Assembly: GCA_029261995.1 (NCBI GenBank)
Contig: JAJDAF010000055.1
Coordinates: 1 to 64,000 of the forward strand
DNA from: Candidatus Zhuqueibacterota bacterium
Lineage (GTDB): Bacteria > Zhuqueibacterota > Zhuqueibacteria > Oceanimicrobiales > Oceanimicrobiaceae
DNA length: 64,000 nucleotides
Reading direction: 5' to 3'
Part shown: positions 10,057 to 17,005 of the stretch, piece by piece
How positions within the stretch are numbered: the stretch's first letter is position 1
Layout: every line of letters starts with the position of its first letter
Notes under the pieces: generated by a model
What the model was told of the DNA's origin: nothing
Databases searched by the model: none
Seen by the model: only the letters and a program-made list of their open reading frames with translations
Made by a program: the position numbers and the translations under genes

Positions 10057-11100
10057 TCACTTATTATCCATCGGCCTTAACCTTTCAATAAAACTTGTGT
10101 CAACCCAGTAAATGTTGCCCCAGCCATTCATGATGCTTTCCTGAATCTTTATTAGCTCTGCATAGGTGTATTTCTTTTCGTAAATATCGTTGTCGCTGTA
10201 AGGTTTAATAGTACTGGTAAAGAACAGAAATCTTCCATCCGGGGAAAGCTGAGGCCAGCTATTGCCGGCGCCAATGGTATTTATTTTTGGTCCGAGATTT
10301 ATTGCCGGACCCCACGTATCATCCGGTTGACGATAACTGACATAGAGATCCTGCGTGCCAAATCCGCCCGGCCTTCTTGAAACAAAGATAACAAATCGTT
10401 CATCAGGATCTACAGTCGGACTGTGATTCGTGTATGGACCTTTATGCGGGAAATTAACATTGGGCCCAAGGGATTCATATTCCTGATATTTTCCATCCAC
10501 AAATCTCGAACGGACAATGCCACGCCCGCCAGGCATGGTGTCAAGTGGGCCGGAAAGGTAAAGGTTTCCGCTACGGGCTTCATGCACTTCATTTACGACA
10601 CTGCCTGGATTATCTATCGTGTTTAGTCTGAGCAACCGGGGTTCGCCCCAACCTTTCTCAGTTTTGTCAACTACCCAGGCTTTGGAGGGCTGTTCACCCT
10701 GTGCAGAAAAGAAATACAAGCGCGTTCCATCTGGAGATATTGAATTGATATGGTTATATGTAGCTAAGTTAAATGGCGCCAGTTCCGGCTGGCTCCACAC
10801 ACCGTTTTCCTGCTTCATATGTAAGACAACAATAATCCTTGGCGTCCGGCCCTCGTTAATAGCCCTTGACCAGAAAAGTTCTTTACCATCCGGCGTAAAT
10901 ACAGCACCGCTGTGTTCCCAGAAAACACTGGATACGATGCCCGGAGCAAACAGCTCCGGAACATCCCCGGGAGGTTTCATACCCAGATAAGGTCCTTCCA
11001 GAACTGGCGCGCCAGATGTTTGCTCCTCAGTATTTGAAGCGCGGCAGGAACAGAATATCGCCATGATAATAATCAATAATAATGTTGATTGTGTCTTCAT
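10057..11100 (-). CDS. PD40 beta-propeller lipoprotein
   Basis: About 347 residues from the ATG giving MKTQSTLLLIIIMAIFC, which has GAGGA at the right spacing and a lipoprotein-type signal with Cys near residue 17-19. The body carries PD40/TolB-like WD repeats: FTPDGKELFWS, ISPDGTRLYFFS, VDPDERFVIFVSRR and LSPDGRFLFFTS, the usual four or more blades of a beta propeller. Such proteins are periplasmic or surface-bound and often sit beside peptidases or transporters, but no partner is evident here. Specific function unknown. GC content is low relative to its neighbours. Confidence 0.7.
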   Translation of the reverse strand: MKTQSTLLLIIIMAIFCSCRASNTEEQTSGAPVLEGPYLGMKPPGDVPELFAPGIVSSVFWEHSGAVFTPDGKELFWSRAINEGRTPRIIVVLHMKQENGVWSQPELAPFNLATYNHINSISPDGTRLYFFSAQGEQPSKAWVVDKTEKGWGEPRLLRLNTIDNPGSVVNEVHEARSGNLYLSGPLDTMPGGRGIVRSRFVDGKYQEYESLGPNVNFPHKGPYTNHSPTVDPDERFVIFVSRRPGGFGTQDLYVSYRQPDDTWGPAINLGPKINTIGAGNSWPQLSPDGRFLFFTSTIKPYSDNDIYEKKYTYAELIKIQESIMNGWGNIYWVDTSFIERLRPMDNK

Positions 11101-11120
11101 TATGTCCTCAAATTTCTTGG

Positions 11121-11163
11121 GTGTCGTCCAGAGGTGTCGTCCAGAGGTGTCGTGTCGCCAGAG
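11121..11163. repeat. 13-bp tandem repeat
   Basis: GTGTCGTCCAGAG occurs twice exactly (11121-11133, 11134-11146), then a third copy expanded by an inserted GTGTC (11147-11163). It lies in the leader of the PD40 lipoprotein gene. Copy number may vary by slippage. Confidence 0.8.
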
Positions 11164-11197
11164 GTGTAGGCTGTTTGACAACTGATTGTGCGGGCTC

Positions 11198-11890
11198 CTA
11201 TTTCCTCTTCACCTGCGGCCCGGAGCTGACATGCGGCGCAAGCTTGTTCCACTCGTCCGACGCCACGCAGTACAGGCAAAAGTCCCCGTGGTCGTAAATT
11301 GAACAGCTCATCGGGCCACGCTTATTCTTATGCACGTAGGCTCCGACAAAGGGCGTCTCGGTGGGCCGCACGACCCTGGCGAGCACCCACGTGACGGCAT
11401 CCACGCCGTTCTTGCCCATGAGAAGACTGTCGCGCTCCCACTCATTCTGTTCCAAAAAATCAATGTCGAATAGCTTCAGCAGGCTCAGCAGGGGGTGCAC
11501 TGTGCGCTGAAATCCACCGGGCTTCTCGCCCGGCAGCATCATCGCTCCGGAGGCCATGCCGATGTACTTTGTCACGCCGGCGGCCTTCATGGCATTCCAG
11601 ACGTGCGGCAGGTTGTGCGTCTTCGGACGCTCCTTTCTGTCGTCGCCGAGCGCCGAGATGACGCCATCGCAGCCCGCGAACGCCTGCTTCAACTTCTCCT
11701 CGTCAGCCAGTTGCGTCTCGACCACCGTAGTCGTCGCCTTGACGTTTTCGAACTTGTGCGGCGAGCGCGTGACCACCACCGTCTCGACACCAATCTCCTC
11801 AGCCCGGGCGAGGATGCCCTTACCGTAGGTTCCGCTGGCTCCGAGGATCGCCACTTTGACGGGCTTCGCAATATTTGTACTCATGAACAT
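11198..11890 (-). CDS. NAD(P)-binding protein, NmrA/atypical SDR type
   Basis: About 230 residues with an N-terminal Rossmann motif, VAILGASGTYGKG (GxxGxxG), followed by the VVVTRSP basic loop usual for NADP binding. The next strands contain GCDGVISALGDD and a KYIGMASGAMM stretch in place of the classical Tyr-x-x-x-Lys, as in NmrA-like or NAD(P)H-binding family proteins. Such proteins act as flavin/quinone reductase-like enzymes or redox sensors; the substrate cannot be read from sequence. A second ATG two codons downstream (MSTNIAKP) is equally plausible; neither has a strong ribosome site. The 92-residue gene follows upstream on the same strand after a 10-nt gap, suggesting co-transcription. 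Confidence 0.75.
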   Translation of the reverse strand: MFMSTNIAKPVKVAILGASGTYGKGILARAEEIGVETVVVTRSPHKFENVKATTTVVETQLADEEKLKQAFAGCDGVISALGDDRKERPKTHNLPHVWNAMKAAGVTKYIGMASGAMMLPGEKPGGFQRTVHPLLSLLKLFDIDFLEQNEWERDSLLMGKNGVDAVTWVLARVVRPTETPFVGAYVHKNKRGPMSCSIYDHGDFCLYCVASDEWNKLAPHVSSGPQVKRK

Positions 11891-11900
11891 ATAGGTTCTA

Positions 11901-12179
11901 TCACGGAATCCAAATCTTCTTGGCCTGAACCAACTCAGTGTCCCGGGGCAGGTTTAGGGGAGTGTCCGACTTGGCGAAGAACGCCAACCCCTTGTAGCTC
12001 GTCAGATATTGGTGGTTGGTGTTGAAGAAGCCGCCCGTCGCTTGGACCACAAGCGGACCCTCCACTTGTTCGATGATTTTGAGGAAGTCACCAGGCTCGA
12101 CACTAACAATTACGCCCGAAGCCTTGATGGCCTGCGCGATAGCCGCAGCTGCGGCTGCCGCCGATGTACCCGTGCTCAT
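11901..12179 (-). CDS. Small conserved protein of unknown function
   Basis: 92 residues, ATG behind a strong AGGAGGG. It begins with an alanine-rich helix (MSTGTSAAAAAAAIAQAIKA), then SGVIVSVEPGDFLKIIEQ, a central ATGGFFNTNHQYLTSYKGLA and an end QAKKIWIP. I believe similar small proteins exist in several bacterial phyla, but no function is known to me. No transmembrane segment or catalytic motif is obvious. It lies directly upstream of the NAD(P)-binding protein gene with a 10-nt gap, so the two probably share a transcript. Confidence 0.65.
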   Translation of the reverse strand: MSTGTSAAAAAAAIAQAIKASGVIVSVEPGDFLKIIEQVEGPLVVQATGGFFNTNHQYLTSYKGLAFFAKSDTPLNLPRDTELVQAKKIWIP

Positions 12180-12305
12180 AATGCCCTCCTGATGTGCCTG
12201 AGTTTCAATTGTCAGGCCTTAGTTCTTCGACGAAAAACAGCTCCATGGTAATTTGGGTTCATTGACCACTCCACCGGCTGACCTTGCCATTTGGTAGCAA
12301 CAGCG

Positions 12306-14603
12306 CTATCTTTGCTTCGTATCCGTCCTAAACCTGTATTCCTTCGGCGGTTCCACGCCGAGCAGGTGGCGCACAAAATAATCCCAGCGCCGCCGCATCA
12401 TGTAAGGCTCACGCCCGAAGCCGTGGCGGCGGTTCGGCAGAAGAAGCAAGTCGAAATCCTTGTTGGCCGCAATTAAAGCATTGACCACCAGCATGGTGTT
12501 GGAAGGCGGCACGTTGTTGTCCATGGTGCCGTGAGCCAGCAGCAGCTTGCCCTTCAGGTTTTTCGCCAGCAGGTGGTTGGCTTGATTATCGTAATTACTG
12601 CTGCCGTCGGCATGGTTTACCAGCAAGCCCTGCCATTTTTCACCCCAATCGTCTTCGTAGTTGCGATTGTCGTGGTTGCCGGCGCCTGAAACAGCGACTT
12701 TGTAGAAATCAGGGTAACGCAGAATGCCGGCCGTGGAAGCAAATCCGCCGCCCGAGTGGCCCCAGATGCCGACGCGGTTGATATCCATCCACGAGTGACG
12801 CCCGGCCAGTTCTTTGAGGGCCGCGATCTGGTCAGGCAAACCGTTGTCGCCCATATTGCCGTAGTAGGCTGCATGGAATGACTTCGTGCGCATCGGTGTG
12901 CCCATGGCGTCGATTTCTACCACGATGAAACCAAGCTCGGCCAACGACTGCTTATCGCTGCGCGACGGCGCGAAAGCGCGGCTGCCAACACTGCCGCTCT
13001 GCGGTCCCGGATAAATATAATTGAGAATGGGATAGGACCGGGTGGCATCGAAGTTGGTGGGCTTGTACATCAAGCCGTAGAGCGTGGTTTTACCGTCGCG
13101 CGCTTTTACTTTTATAGGAACGGGCGGCTGCCAGCCCGCGGCTTGCAGCCGAGACACATCCGCCTTTTCGAGTGTCTGCAGTGTCCGGCCTTCTCTATTC
13201 CGAACCACTGACATGGGCGCCATCACCGGTGTGGAAAAATTGTCCACAAAGTAACTGCCGGACGGGTCCAGGGTAATCTTGTGGTTGGCGGTTTCCGGCG
13301 TCAGCAGTTTGAGAGCGGAGCCATCCATTTTCACGCTGTACAAATAGTGGAAATAGGGATCGCCGGACTCACGGCCTGCGGCTGTGAAAAGAATCGTCCG
13401 GTTTTGCGGGTCCAGGTGCAAGACCTGCAGCACAGTCCAGTCGCCGCTGGTAATGCGGTTTTTCAATTCGCCCGTACGCAAGTCGTAGAGGTAGAGATGG
13501 CCCCAGTCGTCGCGCTGCGAAAACCAGATGGCCTCCTTGCTTTCCTGCAGCACATGCCAATTCACCTTGCGGTAGCCCGACTCGAAAAAGGTATCGACGT
13601 TTTCTTCAAACACATCGCGGACTTTGCCGGTTTCCGGGTCCGCGAGCCGCAGCTTCGCCTGTTTGTGGTCGCGCGACGAGGAGACAAAGGCCAACTGCGA
13701 GCCGTCAGTACTCCATTCGACGTCGAGCCAGTTGCCTTTTCGGTCCGCGACATGGTCCGAGATGGTGGAGCGGTGCGGGTCCGCAGGCATCTGCAGCCGG
13801 ACGACCCGGGGTCCGTCAAGATGAATCACCACTCTGTGCTGGCGAAAGATGACGCTGTCTTCCGGCAGCGGGTATTTCCAGGCCTCAAGCTCGGGATGGC
13901 CGACTTTTGTGCGCACCAGATACATCTCGCCCACTCCGCGGCCGTCATGCTGGAAGGTAGCGATCTTGTCGGAGTTCGGCGACCAGAGCAGCACCGGACT
14001 GTCGCGCTTTATCCAGCCGGCGTTGGTGGTGGCATAGCCGAAATCCTTGACGCCGTCGGTGGTGAGTTGGGTTTCCTCACCGGTTTTGACATCACGCAGC
14101 CACAGATTGTGGTCGCGAATGAAAGCGGCGAGCTTGCTGTCCGGTGAAAGCGCGGCATTGCGATTCGGGTTGCGGGTACTTTTGCATTCGTAGGTTTCCA
14201 AATCACAGAGATATTGCCGCCGTCCGATGGCAAAGGTCACTGTACCGCCATCTGCTGAAAATTTGAAGCGCCGAAATCGAAGTAGGAATGCGGTGAGCGT
14301 TGTGTCAGCCGCCGCCGACAGCGCTTTCGCCAGACGCTCATGGTCGAAGGCCCGGGTTCGGCTGCCTTTGGCAGGGTCAGCGATGACGTATTCGACACCT
14401 TCCGGGACCGAATTGCGGTAGACCAACTGGCCGTTGTCCAGCCACATGGGATTGACCACCAGCCCTGAAACCAGCGCTGTGGTGCTGGCGCTCAAAAACG
14501 ACCCGGCGCGGGCGTAATCTTCGGTTTTGACGACAGACTGCGATTGCGCGAGTGACAGTGAGTTTATCATCAGTAGCGCAAGAAGGGCAAATGTTTGGCG
14601 CAT
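12306..14603 (-). CDS. Prolyl oligopeptidase family (S9) peptidase, DPP-IV-like
   Basis: 765 residues starting at ATG behind GGAG, with a Sec signal peptide MRQTFALLALLMINSLSLAQ. Residues about 30-500 form the DPP-IV N-terminal beta propeller; residues about 520-755 are the alpha/beta hydrolase. The catalytic serine sits in GHSGGGF near residue 615, the aspartate in HGTMDNNVP near 693 and the histidine in RRHGFG near 726, so the triad is complete. The family removes dipeptides or cleaves short peptides, often after proline; the cell location should be periplasm or surface. No operon partner: the flanking genes are separated by more than 50 and 120 bases. Confidence 0.92.
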   Translation of the reverse strand: MRQTFALLALLMINSLSLAQSQSVVKTEDYARAGSFLSASTTALVSGLVVNPMWLDNGQLVYRNSVPEGVEYVIADPAKGSRTRAFDHERLAKALSAAADTTLTAFLLRFRRFKFSADGGTVTFAIGRRQYLCDLETYECKSTRNPNRNAALSPDSKLAAFIRDHNLWLRDVKTGEETQLTTDGVKDFGYATTNAGWIKRDSPVLLWSPNSDKIATFQHDGRGVGEMYLVRTKVGHPELEAWKYPLPEDSVIFRQHRVVIHLDGPRVVRLQMPADPHRSTISDHVADRKGNWLDVEWSTDGSQLAFVSSSRDHKQAKLRLADPETGKVRDVFEENVDTFFESGYRKVNWHVLQESKEAIWFSQRDDWGHLYLYDLRTGELKNRITSGDWTVLQVLHLDPQNRTILFTAAGRESGDPYFHYLYSVKMDGSALKLLTPETANHKITLDPSGSYFVDNFSTPVMAPMSVVRNREGRTLQTLEKADVSRLQAAGWQPPVPIKVKARDGKTTLYGLMYKPTNFDATRSYPILNYIYPGPQSGSVGSRAFAPSRSDKQSLAELGFIVVEIDAMGTPMRTKSFHAAYYGNMGDNGLPDQIAALKELAGRHSWMDINRVGIWGHSGGGFASTAGILRYPDFYKVAVSGAGNHDNRNYEDDWGEKWQGLLVNHADGSSNYDNQANHLLAKNLKGKLLLAHGTMDNNVPPSNTMLVVNALIAANKDFDLLLLPNRRHGFGREPYMMRRRWDYFVRHLLGVEPPKEYRFRTDTKQR

Positions 14604-14656
14604 GTGTTTCTCCAGAGGATTCTAGCGGTTTCGATTTGCTATTATGATTATGATGT

Positions 14657-15082
14657 CTATTCGCCCGGTTTGGGCGCTTTGGTGATCGGCTTTGAACTCG
14701 AGGGGTCGGCGGCCGGCCCACCACCAAGGCGCAATCCCTGATAGACTATCCAGGCCCGGAAAGCGCTCATGCCGTCTTGCCGGCACATCTGCTGCAGCAG
14801 CCTGTCGGCGGGATCTCTGTGCGTGTCTTTGTCGAGATGGCGCTCGCGCATCAATTGGTAGAGGGCGTCATGTACCAGGGAACCACGCATGAAATTGAGA
14901 GTATCGACGGTTGGGCCCGAGGGACCATCCCATGCGTAGCCCTTCTTGATAGCCAATTCGCCCTCGGCGGTCAAACCGAGGTAATCGGTATCCACCGGCG
15001 TTTCGGGCAGAATGTCGATTTTCGCGATGTAAGTTTCCACCAGTTGATACTTGTAACCCTTCTTGTATGAGATGTACTCCAT
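14657..15082 (-). CDS. DUF1353 family protein
   Basis: About 141 residues from the ATG giving MEYISYKKGYKYQLVE, preceded by AAGGAGGAAG. An upstream in-frame ATG at 15148 lacks such a site. The sequence has the DUF1353 hallmarks KKGYAWDGPSGPT and SLVHDALYQLMRE, with a C-terminal ADRLLQQMCRQDGMS segment. The family is frequent in phages and bacteria and has no settled function; a hydrolase-like or structural role has been proposed only loosely. The C-terminal 20 residues are proline/lysine-rich and probably disordered. Confidence 0.75.
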   Translation of the reverse strand: MEYISYKKGYKYQLVETYIAKIDILPETPVDTDYLGLTAEGELAIKKGYAWDGPSGPTVDTLNFMRGSLVHDALYQLMRERHLDKDTHRDPADRLLQQMCRQDGMSAFRAWIVYQGLRLGGGPAADPSSSKPITKAPKPGE

Positions 15083-15227
15083 GTGGCTTCCTCCTTCCGG
15101 TTTGGTTTGCAACAGAGATGAATATCCCGCGCGGCCGCCGATGCGCAATCAGGCGGACACCGAGAAATGAAGAACTGAAGTTATGAAAGCTGGCGGGAGA
15201 AGTCAAGCCCTGCCGTGAGGGATTGTC

Positions 15228-15454
15228 TCATGCATCGGCGAACGGCAGGCGGTTTGTGGCTAGAATCAGCATGTTGTTTTGAATAGAAGCCGACTGCGAT
15301 TCCTGCCCAGGCCGAACAAACCAATTCCCACGGCACCGCCGGACCATAACATGGCACAACTGAGGAAGACCGTTATAACGAAAGCATGATTTTCTGGATT
15401 GGTCTGATTGGATGCGAACCCGGCGCCTTGGGTCGGTACTGAATTGAACGTCAA
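15228..15454 (-). pseudogene. Possible remnant of a small membrane protein gene
   Basis: Reading leftwards from 15454, one frame gives NPENHAFVITVFLSCAMLWS followed by GGAVGIGLFGLGRNRS, a plausible transmembrane segment plus basic loop. That frame then stops, and the adjacent frame continues with NMLILATNRLPFADA before a stop at 15228. Together this resembles the C-terminal half of a two-helix membrane protein broken by a frameshift. No start or ribosome site. It directly follows the HepT gene end. Weak call. Confidence 0.22.
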
Positions 15455-15876
15455 CTCTCGCGGCGCTCAAATTCCGCCAGGATCAGGTTGGTAAAATCGA
15501 TCAGGTCGTCGAGATGGTTCTCGATAACATCCACCATGAGACTGAGGTCCAGCTCCTGATAGTCCTGAACCAGAGTGTTGCGAAATTCGACCATTTTTTC
15601 CAGCTTTGTCGCCAGGCCTTCCGGGATGACTTTGTTCCCGGCGAGCAATCTGAAGCTTTCGCGGCTGGATTTGGGCAGGCCCAACCGCTTGATCCGGATG
15701 GTATGATTGGCCAGGTCGATAATCTGCTCACATGCGCGCTGCATATTGAGTGCGATAGCATCCTGGCGCAGGAAATCATCGACAAACGGAATTTCAGAGG
15801 GCAGTGAATAGTAGCTGCGGATCTGTTTGATGCAGCGTTCGACACTTTCCTTCTTGTTAAGCACAACATCGTTCAT
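15451..15876 (-). CDS. HepT-like (DUF86) toxin, active site altered
   Basis: 141 residues, all-helical DUF86/HepT family. Its ATG overlaps the stop of the MNT-type gene by four bases, the usual MNT-HepT arrangement. In HepT the HEPN RNase motif is R-x4-H-x-Y; here the matching segment reads EFRNTLVQDYQELD, so Arg and Tyr are present but the histidine is replaced by glutamine. The HEPN nuclease is therefore probably inactive. Because the partner nucleotidyltransferase is also broken, this looks like a decaying toxin-antitoxin pair. The protein may still be made. Confidence 0.8.
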   Translation of the reverse strand: MNDVVLNKKESVERCIKQIRSYYSLPSEIPFVDDFLRQDAIALNMQRACEQIIDLANHTIRIKRLGLPKSSRESFRLLAGNKVIPEGLATKLEKMVEFRNTLVQDYQELDLSLMVDVIENHLDDLIDFTNLILAEFERRES

Positions 15877-16283
15877 GGGTTCAGAATCCTGCCTTGTTTC
15901 ACTATCGCTGCCAAAATGTCGGCGCGCTCTTCGTTGAGTTTTTGGTAGTATGAGATGGTCAACATTTCGAACTCATCTGCCGCAAAGCGGTCGATGCAGC
16001 GGATTCGTCGCCCGTCTACGATGATTTCCTTCTGAAACACGGTATTCACCTCGCGGAGATTCACCAGATCCACGGTCCGGCCCAGTTCGGCTTCCAGGTC
16101 GAAACGCAAGTCGCTCATGGAGAGCGAACCGGCTCGTTTTGCCGAGAGTGGCGGCAGGAGTAACGCGAGATCAACATCACTACCTGGACGGCAGTTGGCT
16201 GTTCCGTAGCTGCCAAACGGGTAGATCGCCTGAATATCTGGCAGGTGAACCTGAACTTACTGTGTTATCGCCTCGTGGCTCAT
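15873..16283 (-). pseudogene. MNT-type nucleotidyltransferase antitoxin, nonsense codon 9
   Basis: Reading from ATG at 16283 gives MSHEAITQ, then an in-frame TAA (16257-16259). The frame continues open as VQVHLPDIQAIYPFGSYG and GSDVDLALLLP to the stop overlapping the HepT gene. The nucleotidyltransferase motif GS-x10-DxD is fully kept, and the C-terminal half (NTVFQKEIIV, DEFEMLTISYYQKLNEER) matches the MntA family closely. MntA normally AMPylates the tyrosine of HepT. With the stop in place only a non-ATG restart, or an 81-residue product from ATG 16118 lacking the active site, could be made. A sequencing error or readthrough remains possible. Confidence 0.7.
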
Positions 16284-16622
16284 CTCGTACAACGATCCGA
16301 TTTTCTCAAGCGGTTAGTGCATCACTATATATGCCTCTCCAACGATATCCGCAACCACAAATATCGAGCCATACCTAGACCTTCGAGCACACGTGCGCGT
16401 ATACGATCGCGGACGCCTCCTTGAGACCGACAAAGATAACGTTACAAATCTTAGTCTCAAACGCGAGGCAATTCTCACCCGAGTTTTTGCTTGATCGTGA
16501 CACACTATCGATATATCTTCCAAGGCTGTCTCAGCAAGCTGGACACAGATAATCAAAACGCCTTGAGCGTTCCTGGCGGCTTGTCGTCAAGCCGTTTGTG
16601 GTCACCCAAAGACGGAGGTAGA
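16284..16622. other. Intergenic, no gene recognised
   Basis: About 340 bases between the broken MNT gene and the DUF1304 gene. Short open frames exist on both strands, but none has a ribosome site together with a recognisable protein. A minus-strand stretch near 16330-16440 reads as short plausible peptide pieces interrupted by stops and may be old gene debris. Confidence 0.5.
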
Positions 16623-16982
16623 ATGACAGTCACCATCGCGAACATCCTGGTCGGGCTTGTGGCCCTGCTTCACCTGTATTTCCTCATCCTCGAGATGTTC
16701 CTCTGGGATAAGCCTTTTGGGTTGCGGACCTTCGGCCATACTCAAGAATCTGCCAAAGGGTCAAAAATCCTGGCGATGAATCAGGGGCTGTACAACGGAT
16801 TCCTGGCGGCTGGACTGGTATGGGGCCTGAGCCTCGGCGAGGCTGGCAATTCAATCAAGATCTTTTTTCTGGGCTGTGTCGTCATCGCAGGCGTCTTCGG
16901 AGGATTGACGGTAGGTCGAAAGATATTGTTGGTGCAGGCGTTACCTGCAGCCGCGGCGCTCGCTTTGGTGTTCCTTTCGTAA
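16623..16982 (+). CDS. DUF1304 family membrane protein
   Basis: 119 residues from ATG behind ACGGAGG (16612-16618). It has the DUF1304 pattern: four hydrophobic segments, ANILVGLVALLHLYFLILEM, QGLYNGFLAAGLVWGL, IFFLGCVVIAGVFGGLTV and LLVQALPAAAALALVFL, with the conserved W-D-K-P-F-G and A-M-N-Q-G-L-Y-N-G-F-L-A signatures. Length is usual for the family. The function is unknown; it is an integral inner-membrane protein. It is the only plus-strand gene in the left half of the window and converges on the GH13 gene. Confidence 0.88.
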   Translation: MTVTIANILVGLVALLHLYFLILEMFLWDKPFGLRTFGHTQESAKGSKILAMNQGLYNGFLAAGLVWGLSLGEAGNSIKIFFLGCVVIAGVFGGLTVGRKILLVQALPAAAALALVFLS

Positions 16983-17005
16983 AAATACTGCCGCAACTTC
17001 TGTGA

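Noticed and set aside
11121-11163. Tandem repeat considered as a CRISPR start
   Set aside because: Unit is 13 bp without unique spacers; a simple slippage repeat.
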